Shown: positions 33,376-43,300 of the stretch, piece after piece
Layout: every line of letters begins with the position of its first letter
Position numbering within the stretch: the stretch's first letter is position 1
Source of the DNA: Bin5 sp965221145
GTDB taxonomy: Bacteria > Chloroflexota > Anaerolineae > Caldilineales > Caldilineaceae
NCBI GenBank assembly: GCA_965221145.1
Contig: OZ244877.1
Coordinates: 496,001 to 560,000, forward strand
DNA: 64,000 nucleotides
Reading direction: 5' to 3'
Translations under genes and position numbers: made by a program
The notes under the pieces: model-generated
What the model saw: only the letters and a program-made list of their open reading frames with translations
The model's database searches: none
Told to the model about the DNA's origin: nothing

Positions 33376-33665
33376 TTACTGCGCAGGCGGCTGTTCGGCA
33401 GCCTGGGACAGAGGAGGCTGCGGCGCCCTGAGCGCGTACAGGTAGCCGTCCAGAGAACTGACGTAGACCACACCTTGCGCCACCGCGGGAGGAAAGTTGA
33501 CGGAATCGCCTGTCTTGTAGCGCCAGAGTTCCTTCCCCCTTTCCGTAACGAACGCGTATAGGTATCCACCATGTGAGCCGACCTATACGACGCCAACCGT
33601 CACGACCGGTGCGGCAGTTATCAAATCGTCTGTGGTGATACGCCAGATTATCTGGCCGGTGGCGG
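33376..33665 (-). pseudogene. Decayed C-terminal fragment of a PQQ-like propeller gene
   Basis: The minus strand reads ATGQIIWRITTDDLITAAPV, then an in-frame TAG at the position of a Tyr codon, then VGSHGGYLYAF, GKELWRYKTGDS, YVSSLDGYLYALRAPQ and a stop at 33376. The first part matches the last propeller of the four-propeller protein (GQVIWRITTDELI). The 3' end and flank match the three-propeller gene. Upstream it joins, out of frame, the last codons of the two-propeller gene. It looks like a recombination scar between paralogues. Confidence 0.8.
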
Positions 33666-35906
33666 AGGCGGCTTGACCTCCAGAGCGTACACAAGTCTGG
33701 AGCCAGTGTAGACGATGCCATCTACCACTGCCGGGGTGGGAACCCGTTCGTTGCCTACATGATATTGCCAAAGAGTATCTCCACTTTCCGCGTCCATAGC
33801 GTACAGTGTGCCACTGGAACCGACGTAGATCACGCCATCCACCACGGATGGTGAGGAGATTGAGCTTTCGGCGCCGACATACCGTTCCCAGAAGAATTCT
33901 CCTGTGGCGGCGTCCAGGGCATACAGATGCCCGTTGGCCGCGGCAAAGTAGACGACACCCTCTGCCACCACTGGCGATGAATCCACCTTGAATAAGGCGT
34001 TGAGGTATTCGACCTTGTAGCGCCAAATCAGTTCTCCGTTGGCGGCATTCAGGGCGTATAGGTGCCCATCCAGTGAACCGACATAAACCACGCCCCCGGC
34101 CACCGCCGCACTCGATTTCCTGATGCCGCCGGTCCATGTGCGCCAAAGCAACTGTCCGCTGTCGGCATCCACCGCGTGCAGGTGGCCATCGCCGGAACCG
34201 ACATAGACCACTCCGTCAACCACGGTCGGCGAGGACTCGACCGGGCCGGCTGTAAAGTAGCGCCAGTGCAGTTCCCCGCTGTCTCCGTGCAACGCGTACA
34301 GGTAGCCGTCGTTCGCGCCAATGTAGACAATGCCATTGACGACAGTGGGTGAAGAATAGATCTTATGCCCTGTTTCGTAGCGCCAGCGGACTTCTCCCGT
34401 GGCGGCGTCCAGCGCGTAGACAAAGTTGTCGTCGTAGTACGTGCCAAAATACACCAGTCCATCAGCCACCGCCGGCGTGAAGTACGCCCAACCCCCTGTA
34501 TCGAAGCGCCAGAGAGGGTCCCCAGTGGCGGCATCAATAGCGTATATGTCGTCATCATAACCAAGGTACACAACTCCGTCGCTGACAACCGGGGGGGCTG
34601 TCCTGCAGGCACAACCATCTTTCTCGAAGCTCCAAAGCAGTTGTGGGGAGACCTTCTGCGCCGGGGGCTTTGCGGGGGCGGAAGTTTCGGAGGGCTTTTG
34701 TTCGGTCGGCTCCTGCTCAGTTGGTAGTTCCGTTGCCGGCTCGGGCGGGGTCGCTGCGGCCAACGCGTAGATGTGGCCGTCCGCGGAGCCGACGTAGACC
34801 GTGCCCTCAGCCACTGCCGGGGAGGAAAGCACCGGGCCATCCGTCTTGTGGCGCCAGATCAGAGTGCCGTCGGCGGCATCGAGGGCGTAGAGATGGCCGT
34901 CATCGGAGCCGACGTAAAGGACGCCGTCCGCGACCGCCGGGGAGGAGTTCACGGTATGGTCTGTGGCGTATTTCCAAAGAACCTCTCCAGTAGCAGCATC
35001 GAACGCATGCACGTTGTTCAGCACGGCGCCGATATACACAACACCGTCAACCACGACCGGGGAGGAATGGATTCTCCTTTTGTGGCCTGTCGTGTCCGCT
35101 ACGTAATACCAGCGAAGTTCCCCGGTCGAAACATTCAGGCCGTACACCAATCCATCCCCGGAACCAAAGTAGATCATGCCCTCTGCCACCGTCGGCGAGG
35201 AGGTCACCGTGCCATATGGGTCATGGAAAAGCCAGAAAAGCGTTCCATTGACCTCATGCAGGGCGAGCATGCCAGCTCTCGTACCGATGTAGATACCTCC
35301 CCCTGCAACGGTCGGCGAAGAAAGAATGACGTATTCCGTGTCGTAGCGCCAGCGAAGCTCCCCGGTCGCGGCATCCAGGGCGTACACGTGGTTGTCCATT
35401 GAGCCGAAATAAAGTACACCCCCCGCTACCGTGGGCGAGGAATAGACGGCGCCGCCGGCGGTGTAACGCCAGAGCAGGTCCCCGCTGGCAGCGTTCAGCG
35501 CGTACACGTGGCCGTCATTTGAGCCGATGTAGACGACTCCCTCAGCTATTGTCGGGGAGGAGATGAAGCCATGGCCGGTGGCGTGCCGCCAGCGGAGCTC
35601 TCCGGTCGCGGCATCAAGCGCGTAAAGGTGGCCATCCATCGAGCCGACATAGAGTACGCCTTCCACAACTGTGGGCGAGGAATGCACAGAGCTGCCGGTG
35701 GCGTAGCTCCACAGCAGTTCTGGGGGACCGTGCTCGGTTTCGGCTAGAGGTGGCGTCTGCTGGGCAACAGAGTTGGATGGGCCTGCGGTCGATTTTTCCA
35801 ACGCGTATGCGGTGTCGGCAAGAGACGCGTTGACGGCCAGGGCGAAGGCGATACCGCCAAGAAGATGGAACAACAACCGGCGTAGGCGTTTTGTTTTGGC
35901 ATTCAT
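33648..35906 (-). CDS. PQQ-like beta-propeller protein, two propellers
   Basis: A 752-residue secreted protein with signal peptide (LLFHLLGGIAFALAVNASLA). It contains sixteen propeller units in two groups of eight. The groups are joined by a Pro/Thr/Glu linker (TELPTEQEPTEQKPSETSA). Each group begins with LLWS and ends with a YAL strand, consistent with closed 8-bladed rings. The C-terminal PPPPPAR tail comes from reading into the adjoining decayed fragment and may be a fusion artefact. GAGGGACTGACCC precedes the ATG. It lies in line with paralogue B lipoprotein, 106 bases upstream. Confidence 0.88.
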   Translation of the reverse strand: MNAKTKRLRRLLFHLLGGIAFALAVNASLADTAYALEKSTAGPSNSVAQQTPPLAETEHGPPELLWSYATGSSVHSSPTVVEGVLYVGSMDGHLYALDAATGELRWRHATGHGFISSPTIAEGVVYIGSNDGHVYALNAASGDLLWRYTAGGAVYSSPTVAGGVLYFGSMDNHVYALDAATGELRWRYDTEYVILSSPTVAGGGIYIGTRAGMLALHEVNGTLFWLFHDPYGTVTSSPTVAEGMIYFGSGDGLVYGLNVSTGELRWYYVADTTGHKRRIHSSPVVVDGVVYIGAVLNNVHAFDAATGEVLWKYATDHTVNSSPAVADGVLYVGSDDGHLYALDAADGTLIWRHKTDGPVLSSPAVAEGTVYVGSADGHIYALAAATPPEPATELPTEQEPTEQKPSETSAPAKPPAQKVSPQLLWSFEKDGCACRTAPPVVSDGVVYLGYDDDIYAIDAATGDPLWRFDTGGWAYFTPAVADGLVYFGTYYDDNFVYALDAATGEVRWRYETGHKIYSSPTVVNGIVYIGANDGYLYALHGDSGELHWRYFTAGPVESSPTVVDGVVYVGSGDGHLHAVDADSGQLLWRTWTGGIRKSSAAVAGGVVYVGSLDGHLYALNAANGELIWRYKVEYLNALFKVDSSPVVAEGVVYFAAANGHLYALDAATGEFFWERYVGAESSISSPSVVDGVIYVGSSGTLYAMDAESGDTLWQYHVGNERVPTPAVVDGIVYTGSRLVYALEVKPPPPPAR

Positions 35907-36012
35907 CAGCGGGTCAGTCCCTCTTATCTGAGTATTGCAGGTTGGCCTTGTACAGCGCGCTGCGTCCTGCTGAGAACTGAAAGTTGACCGCCACAGATCT
36001 CAATTGAACTGG

Positions 36013-36819
36013 TTACTCGCAGCGCGGATCTTCGTCATTCGCTTCAATGGCCTCTAAGGATCCTGGCCACGACCTGAGTCGACATATTTCATAGGCTGCT
36101 CCAAGAGGGTCATAACCGGCAGCGTAGAGGCTGGGAGTGGAATGCTCAAGTCGGGTCGGTGCAGTTACGCGAAAGCCATCAATCCGCAGCGCAGGTTCAA
36201 CCGGGTGGGGAGGTGTGACAAGCGTATAAAAGGCCTGGTGGACAGAATATCCTTTGCCCGGGTACCAGAGATCCAGATGTAATATGGCCTCATGGTGGCT
36301 AGGACCATAATAGGCGCTGTAGTGCCGAGGAGCGCCCAAGCAGTCGATCACCTGGGCCGCGGTAGCGGGCGGATTCCACGTTACGTCAATGCGTTCGAGT
36401 TGCCTCTCTACGCCGAACAACGCCGAATAGTTGACCTCGCGTCGGCCATGGCTGCCACTCCATTCGACGCTGAGTTTATCCCTATACAGATTTGTAAAAC
36501 GAAACTGATCCTGTTCAATTCCCCAGGAGTTGACCGCGATGGAGGAGACATCGGCGGGCAAATCGACTCCGAAACTGAACTCGTGCCAGGGGAACTCGGT
36601 AAAGATTTCGCAAGAGAGGGGTCTGGGTGTTCCTGGAACTGTGAACGACTCCTGGACCCCTCGGGTCTCCTGGACGCCGCAGGCCGCCAGGATGAAAAGA
36701 GAGATCGTCATGCAGACGGCGCTGAGACACCGGAGGACAGGTCTGCCCCGCGTGCGCTTGCGATTCATGTGCGCAACTGCTCCGCTGCCCCAAAGGACAC
36801 CCCAGCGCAGTGGTTCCAT
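36013..36819 (-). CDS. Lipoprotein of unknown family (paralogue B)
   Basis: A 268-residue protein with lipobox LAAC after SLFI. The mature region parallels paralogue A: PLSCEIFTEFPWHEFSFGVD, NSWGIEQDQFRF, EWSGSHGRREVNYSALFG, VIDCLGAPRHYSAYY, RIDGFRVTAPTRL, SLYAAGYDP and a final SWPGSLEAIE. Conservation with frequent substitutions suggests an old duplication under selection. AAAGGATTGACAATC precedes the ATG, almost the same leader as two other genes in the cluster. It sits between the three- and two-propeller genes, so the lipoprotein and propeller gene may form a repeated pair. Confidence 0.8.
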   Translation of the reverse strand: MEPLRWGVLWGSGAVAHMNRKRTRGRPVLRCLSAVCMTISLFILAACGVQETRGVQESFTVPGTPRPLSCEIFTEFPWHEFSFGVDLPADVSSIAVNSWGIEQDQFRFTNLYRDKLSVEWSGSHGRREVNYSALFGVERQLERIDVTWNPPATAAQVIDCLGAPRHYSAYYGPSHHEAILHLDLWYPGKGYSVHQAFYTLVTPPHPVEPALRIDGFRVTAPTRLEHSTPSLYAAGYDPLGAAYEICRLRSWPGSLEAIEANDEDPRCE

Positions 36820-36982
36820 GATTGTCAATCCTTTCGATTGCCGCCGACGCCATCTGTCGGCCACTTGGCGGCAATTGAATAGTCGGGGGATAGGTCACTG
36901 TGGTGTTGCCGGCCGGTATGGGGGAATTATATCCTCATTTGCGTTACTGCACAGACGGCTGTTCGGCATCCTGGGACGGACA

Positions 36983-39900
36983 TTATTCCGGGACTTTGAG
37001 CGCGTACAGGTAGCCGTCATCTGAACTGACGTAGACCACGCCGTCCACCACAACCGGAGAGAAAGAGACGGGTCTGTAGATGTCGTAAAGTTTGCGCCTC
37101 TTTCCGCTGGCGGCATCCACTGCGTAGAGAGTACTCTGGTCGAGATCCCAAGACCAGGCGCCAAAGTAGACCACGCCGTCAGCCACAGTCGGGGAGGAGG
37201 TGACAGACTGTTTCACGTGGAACCGCCACAGTTCCTTGCCGCTGGCGGCATCCAGGACGAATACGTGGTCCTCTCTGGAGCCGAGATAGACCGCGCCGTC
37301 AACCACGATAGGAGAGAAATCTATGCCATCGCCTAACCACTGCCGCCAGCGCAGCGCGCCGCTTGCGCCGTCCAGCGCGTAGACCCAGTCATCGTCGGAA
37401 CTGACGTAGACAACGCCCTCGACTGCGGCCGGCGCGGACTTGACCGCGGCGCCGGTCTTGTAGCGCCAAAGTTCCTCGCCGTTAGCAGTGTCCAGGCCGT
37501 ACACGTGGCCATCATCGGAGCCGACGTAAACTATGCCCTCCGCCACCGCCGGTCCAGTGCGTGTTGCGGGGTCCGGCCGGTAGCGCCAGAGCAGTTCTGC
37601 GCCGGCGGCATCCAGCGCATAGACATGTCCGTCGGCTGAGCCGACGTAGACCACGTCATCGGAAACGACGGGTGAGGAGCCGGTCTCATCTCCGGTCTTA
37701 TAGCGCCAAAGCAGAGCCAGGTTGGAGATGTCCAGGGCGTGGAGGAAGCCATCGACGGTTGCGAAGTAAGCCACATCTCCGACAACAACCGGAGCGGACC
37801 CCAATTTGTTGCCCGTGGCGAACCGACCGCGGGCATCTCCGCTGGCGGCATCCAAGATGTAGAGGTGGCCATCCTCTGAGCTGACATAGACTGTGCCATT
37901 CAACACAGTGGGAGCGGAGCTGGGGTACCCGATGGGAAAACGCCAGAGATATTCTGCAGAACCTCGACCTTGTTCGCTGTACGGCGGGGGCCGCAGGGCC
38001 AGAGTCTGTTCTGCGGCCTGGGATGGGATGCGCCTTGTCGCATCGAGGGCGTAGATGTGGCCATCGTCGGAGCCGACATAGACCACGCCGTCAACCACCG
38101 CCGGGGTGGAGAAGACGACATCGTAAGTGCGGTAGCGCCAGAGCAGGTTGCCGCTGGCGGCATCGAGGGCGTAGATGTGGCCATCGAAGGAGCCGATGTA
38201 GACCACGCCGTCAGCCACGGCCGGGGATGAGAAGACGATCTCGTTTGTGCGATAGCGCCAGAGCAGGTTGCCGCTGGCCGCGTCGAGAGCGTAAATGTGG
38301 TCATCGAAGGAGCCGATGTAGACCACGCCGTCAGCCACCACCGGAGTAGAAAGGACCCAATCCTCTGTCTGATAGCGCCAGAGCAACTCTCCATTGGCGG
38401 CATCGAGAGCGTAGACGCGGCCATCATGTGAGCCGATGTAAACCACACCGTCATCAACGGCCGGAGAGGAGTGGACTCTTGCCTCTGCACTGAACTGCCA
38501 GAGCTTGTCGCCGCTGGTAGCATCCAACGCATACACAAGGCCGTTCTCGGCTGGACCGCTCCCATTCGTCTCCCCGGCTCCTATGTAGACAACGCCTTCG
38601 TGGACGGTAGGGGAGGAGATTACAGGCGCGCTGGTTTGGAAACGCCAAAGCAGTTCCCCGTTGGAGGCTTGCAGCGCATAGATGTAGTCATCGGAGGAGC
38701 CGAAGTAGACCACGCCCTCGGCCACAGCCGGGGAGGAGTAAACTTCCTTGCCTGTCGCATAGCGCCAGCGCATCGCTCCGTTGGCGGCATCGAGGGCGTA
38801 GACGTTGCCGTCTCCCGAGCCGAGGTAGACCGTACCATCGACCACCGCAGCCTGGGAGGCGACGCGGCCCCCTGTCTTGTAGCGCCAACGCATCTCTCCG
38901 CTGGCGGCGTCGAGGGCGTAGAGGTGCTCGTCCACTGCGCCGACGTAGACTGTGCCATCGACCACGCTGGGGGAGGCGTCCACACTACCGTTCGTCCGGA
39001 AGCGCCAGAGCGCGTTTACGGATTCGTGCCCGGCCTCTACACTTTCCTCTGACGGATGCTGCGCTGCCTCCTGTAGCGATGCGGCGGTCGTGGCGGCCAG
39101 TGCGTAGATGTGGCCATCGTTTGAGCCAACATAGACGACTCCGTTAACCACCGTCTGAGCGGGGTGAACGCCTATGCCTGTCCAGATAGATTTCTGGTCT
39201 TTGTCTATTTCGTTGTGCCAGATAACTTCTCCGCTGTCGGCACTCAGCGCGAAGACGTCACCGGCATAGACCACGCCATCGACTACGCTCGGGGCTGATT
39301 CCGACCAAATAGTCTGAAAGTTCTGGAGCAGTTCTCCGGTGGCGGCGTCCAGCGCGTAGATTCCGACTCTGCTTGCGACGTACACAGCGCCCCCGGCTAC
39401 GATCGGCGTAGAGTCCACATCCCCTATTCCAGCCCCTATCCTGGTACTCCAGATCTGTTCCCCGGAGTCGGCTTGAAGCGCGTACACGCGAATATATTGG
39501 TCCTTGGAGGACCAGTCCACAGAACTGACGTACACAACGCCCTCCGACATGGCCGGGCTGCGATATACACTACTGTTGATGGCGTAACGCCAAAGGGTCT
39601 CTCCGCTCGCGGCATCGAGAGCGTATAGATGTTCATCCCCGCCGCCGATATACACGACCCCATTCATTACATTGGGGGAGGAAGATACCACATCCCCCGG
39701 CGCGGCATGCCAGCGCAGGTCTCCGGTCACGGCGTCGAGGGCATACAGGTTGCCATCTCCTGAGTCGAAGTAGACCATGCCCGCGGCTACCACTGGTGTG
39801 GAACGCACCTGTGGCCCTGGACCAAACTGTTGGCGCAGAATTCCCGTCTCGTAGGTCCAGAGCAGTTCCCCGCTGGCGGCGTTCAACGCGTGCAAGTGGT

Positions 39901-40225
39901 GATCGTCGGAGCCGACAAAGACAGTGCCATCCGCCACGGTGGGCGAGGAAAAGACGGGGCCATCCGTCTCGTAGCGCCACAAAAGCTCGCCGCTGGCGGC
40001 ATTGACGGCGTAGACGTGGTGATCGGTAGAGCCGAAATAGACGACGCCATCCACCACAGCCGGTGTTGTTTCCACGCTGTCGCCCGTCGCGTAGCTCCAG
40101 AGCAGTTCCGTCGAGTGATACACAGTTCGGGGCGCCGGCGGCGGGCATCCAGCCAGGAGCAACATAGCCCCCCAGATCGGCAGCAGACGGAACAGATATA
40201 CCAGATTCGATCGTTTATTTGTCAT
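36983..40225 (-). CDS. PQQ-like beta-propeller lipoprotein, three propellers
   Basis: A 1080-residue lipoprotein (lipobox LLAGC at about residue 27). Twenty-four units fall into three groups of eight, with linkers such as AASLQEAAQHPSEESVEAG and RRIPSQAAEQTLALRPPP. Units 6 and 7 of the second group are almost identical at protein and DNA level, indicating recent unit duplication or gene conversion. GGGAG lies about 11 bases before the ATG. Twelve sense codons follow the stop before the next in-frame stop, and these codons are translated in the decayed fragment at 33376. Probably surface-displayed; ligand unknown. Confidence 0.88.
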   Translation of the reverse strand: MTNKRSNLVYLFRLLPIWGAMLLLAGCPPPAPRTVYHSTELLWSYATGDSVETTPAVVDGVVYFGSTDHHVYAVNAASGELLWRYETDGPVFSSPTVADGTVFVGSDDHHLHALNAASGELLWTYETGILRQQFGPGPQVRSTPVVAAGMVYFDSGDGNLYALDAVTGDLRWHAAPGDVVSSSPNVMNGVVYIGGGDEHLYALDAASGETLWRYAINSSVYRSPAMSEGVVYVSSVDWSSKDQYIRVYALQADSGEQIWSTRIGAGIGDVDSTPIVAGGAVYVASRVGIYALDAATGELLQNFQTIWSESAPSVVDGVVYAGDVFALSADSGEVIWHNEIDKDQKSIWTGIGVHPAQTVVNGVVYVGSNDGHIYALAATTAASLQEAAQHPSEESVEAGHESVNALWRFRTNGSVDASPSVVDGTVYVGAVDEHLYALDAASGEMRWRYKTGGRVASQAAVVDGTVYLGSGDGNVYALDAANGAMRWRYATGKEVYSSPAVAEGVVYFGSSDDYIYALQASNGELLWRFQTSAPVISSPTVHEGVVYIGAGETNGSGPAENGLVYALDATSGDKLWQFSAEARVHSSPAVDDGVVYIGSHDGRVYALDAANGELLWRYQTEDWVLSTPVVADGVVYIGSFDDHIYALDAASGNLLWRYRTNEIVFSSPAVADGVVYIGSFDGHIYALDAASGNLLWRYRTYDVVFSTPAVVDGVVYVGSDDGHIYALDATRRIPSQAAEQTLALRPPPYSEQGRGSAEYLWRFPIGYPSSAPTVLNGTVYVSSEDGHLYILDAASGDARGRFATGNKLGSAPVVVGDVAYFATVDGFLHALDISNLALLWRYKTGDETGSSPVVSDDVVYVGSADGHVYALDAAGAELLWRYRPDPATRTGPAVAEGIVYVGSDDGHVYGLDTANGEELWRYKTGAAVKSAPAAVEGVVYVSSDDDWVYALDGASGALRWRQWLGDGIDFSPIVVDGAVYLGSREDHVFVLDAASGKELWRFHVKQSVTSSPTVADGVVYFGAWSWDLDQSTLYAVDAASGKRRKLYDIYRPVSFSPVVVDGVVYVSSDDGYLYALKVPE
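37209..37224. promoter_or_regulatory. Weak parS-like sequence inside the three-propeller gene
   Basis: TGTTTCACGTGGAACC differs from the ParB consensus at two positions. It lies in coding sequence (RFHVKQSV) and may be chance. Confidence 0.2.
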
Positions 40226-40337
40226 CAGAAACGGTTCTCCCTTGTGTAGCGCTCATGTTAACGAGTCGCAAACGGAGTGAGGAGTAGAGCCGAGAGGATT
40301 CCTGGCTCCTCTTCAACCAGGCAGGTTGGGACGAAGA

Positions 40338-43300
40338 TCACTGCGGCGCTTTGAGCGCGTACAGGTAGCCGTCCGCGGAGCCAACGTAGACCACGCCGTC
40401 GACCACGGCCGGGGATGAGAATCCAACTCCGCCAATCGCATAGCGCCACAGTAGCTCGCCCCCTGTGGCCTCCAGCGCGTAGAGGTCGCCGGTGCGCGAG
40501 CCGACGTAGACCGTCCCGGCGGCAACTGACAGAGTGGAAAGTGTTGCATCTTCCATCTGGAAGCGCCAGAGCGGAGTCCCGGTCACCGCGTCGAGCGCAT
40601 GAATTTCGCCACTTTGCGAGCTAACGTAAACGGCTTCCCCGGATATAGCTAAATCGGAGCCTAATGTTCCTCCTACGTGCTGACGCCAAAGCAGTTCGGC
40701 GCTGCCTATGTCCAGAGCATACAGCTGCTGATCAGTGGAGACCACGAACAGGACGCCGTCATGCACTATGGTTTTGGCAATCTGCTGGCCGCTGGTTGCG
40801 GACTGCCGGATGAGTTTCCCGGTGGAGGCATTGAGGGCGACCATGACGCCACCTCGAGCATCAACATAGACCACGCCGTCATCATACAGAGGAGAGGTGC
40901 GGAACAGGCTTTGCCCAGTGTTGAAGCGCCAGAGTCGTTTGCCGGTCGCTGCGTCCAGCGCATCCAGGGCGCCATGACCTGACAGGAAATAGAGAGTTCC
41001 TGAGGCCGCGACCGGTGTATAGGACCTCCTTATGAAGGGATTTTCGACAAGAACGTCTTTCCAAAGTGGCTGGCCGCTGGCAGCGTCCAGCGCATAGAGG
41101 CGGCTTCCAGCTGAGCCGTAATAGATCACGCCCTCCTCCACTATAGGAGAAGAGTTCAGGGCCGGGGTGGGGGAGCGCTGCCAGAGCAGTTCGCCGCTGG
41201 CGGCGTCAAGGGCGTAGAGCTGCCCGTCGCCGAAGCCCATGCCTTGCAAAGCCGCGGAGCCGATGTAGACCACGCCGGCATTCACCGTTGCGGGCGTAAC
41301 TATGGCGCCGTCTACTTTGTGGCGCCATAGAAGGTCAGGGGAAGGGGTCTGCACTTCCTCTTGCGGCGGGGGCTGTTGCGCGGCGACCGGCGCGCCCTCC
41401 GCTTGCGGGACTTTGAGCGCGTAAAGAGAGCCATCGACGGATCCGAGGTAGATAACGCCGTCGACCACTGTCGGGGCGGTGAAACTGGTTTCTTCTAGCT
41501 CATTGCGCCAGAGCAGTTCGCCGTCGGCGGCATCCAGCGCGTAGAGATTGCCGTCGATGGAGGTGACATAGAGCACGCCTGCGGCCAGTGACCTGGCAGA
41601 GGTTATGCCAAAGTCCAGCGCGTAGCGCCAGAGCGTGGTTCCGGTTTCTGCATCGAACGCATTTATATGGCCCTCCGTGGAGGTGACGTACACAATACCT
41701 TCGGCGGCAACCAGGGAGGCCAGAGAAAACGGGGAGGAGGGGAAGTAGAATTCCGTTCCGCTTACCTCTTTGCGCCAAAGCAGTTCCCCGCTTGCTCTAT
41801 TCATTGCATGCAAGTATCCCGCAGATGAGATCGCGTACAGAATGTTCCTGTCTACAGCAATGATGGAACCATGAAGGGGACTGGTGTTGCTGGTCACGAA
41901 ACGCTGGGTGACCTCGCCGGTGGCGTCATCGAGGGCGTACAGTATGCCATCGGGCGCATCGACATGGATCACACCGTCAGAGAGGAGGGGCGAAGAACGA
42001 AGCAGGAGCGGCCCGGTATCGAAAAGCCAGAGTTGCTCCCCGCTTGCCGCGTCCAGCGCCTCCAGGCGTCCGCTTTCGGGCAGATAATAGACCACGCCCC
42101 CGGAGGCGACAGGCGTTGACGTGAACAGCACTTGGGCGTAATCTTCGATGAAATCGTTGTCCCAGAGTCGCTCTCCGGTAGTCGTGTCGAGCACAATCAA
42201 ACGCCCTGCAGCTGAGCCGTAGAACAGGACGTCCCCGTCCACAACTGGAGCGGAACCGGTGGCCGGCGCGGGTTCATGCTGCCAGAGCAGTTCTCCGCCG
42301 GCGGCATCAAGCGCGTAGAGGCTTCCGACAGGCGTTTCGTCGGCCCCGCCGCGCGCGTAGGCTCCGAAGTAGACGACACCATCAATGACGACTGGCGCGG
42401 TCGTCACAGGGGCGTCAGCCTGGTAACGCCAGAGAAGCGAAAGCGAAACGGACTGCGGTTCACTTTCGCCTGCAGGCTGTTGCGCGGCCGGCTGCGGCAA
42501 GGACGAGGTCACACCTGGGAGCGCGTACAGGTAGCCTTCACTTGCGCTGGCGTAGACGACGCCGTCAGCCACTGTCTGAGAGTCGGAGCCAAAGCGGCCG
42601 GTATTGTAAGTCCTGAGCACCTGTCCGCTCGCAGCATCCAGGGCGTACAGGCCCTCCGGGCTGCTGGCGCTAACATATACCACACCTTGGGCCACGGTCG
42701 GTCTTGATTCCGTATCACCCTCCTCGAAGCGCCAGAGTTCTTCACCGGTAGAGGCGTCCAAAGCGAGTACATAGTCCCAAAAGGAGGTGATATAGAGAAC
42801 GTCATCAGCCACGACAGGCGGCCTATGCCCATGGCCGTATAGTGGATGGCGCCAGAGTTCCTCGCCGCCGGCGGCGTCCAAGGCGATCACGAACCTATCG
42901 CCTGCGACAACGTATACTACGCCATCGGCGGCGGCCGGTGCGGTATCGAGCGTTTCGCGGGTGCTCAAGCGCCAGAGTTCTGCGCCGCTGTCGGCATCGA
43001 GCGCGTACAGATGGCCGTCAATGGAGCCGACATAGACGACCCCCTCGGCGACTGCCGGGTCTGTGCGGGGGAATGCGTCCGGTCTGAAGCGCCAGCGTTC
43101 CTGGCCGCTGGCCGCATCGAGGGCGTAGACGTGGCCGTCACCCGAGCCGACGTAAACAACGCCATCGGCTACGGCGGGAGAGAAACCCGAACTGTCGCTT
43201 GCCTTGAAGCGCCAGAGCAACGTCAAGCTGTCGTCATCCAACGCATGGAGGTAGCCGTAGTTGGTTGGGGCGTACACGATGCCATCGGCAACCACTGGGG

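Noticed and set aside
32924..33445. 173-residue plus-strand frame through the poly-C tract
   Set aside because: It crosses the homopolymer, a GC palindrome and the antisense of a decayed propeller fragment, so it is not credible as one gene.
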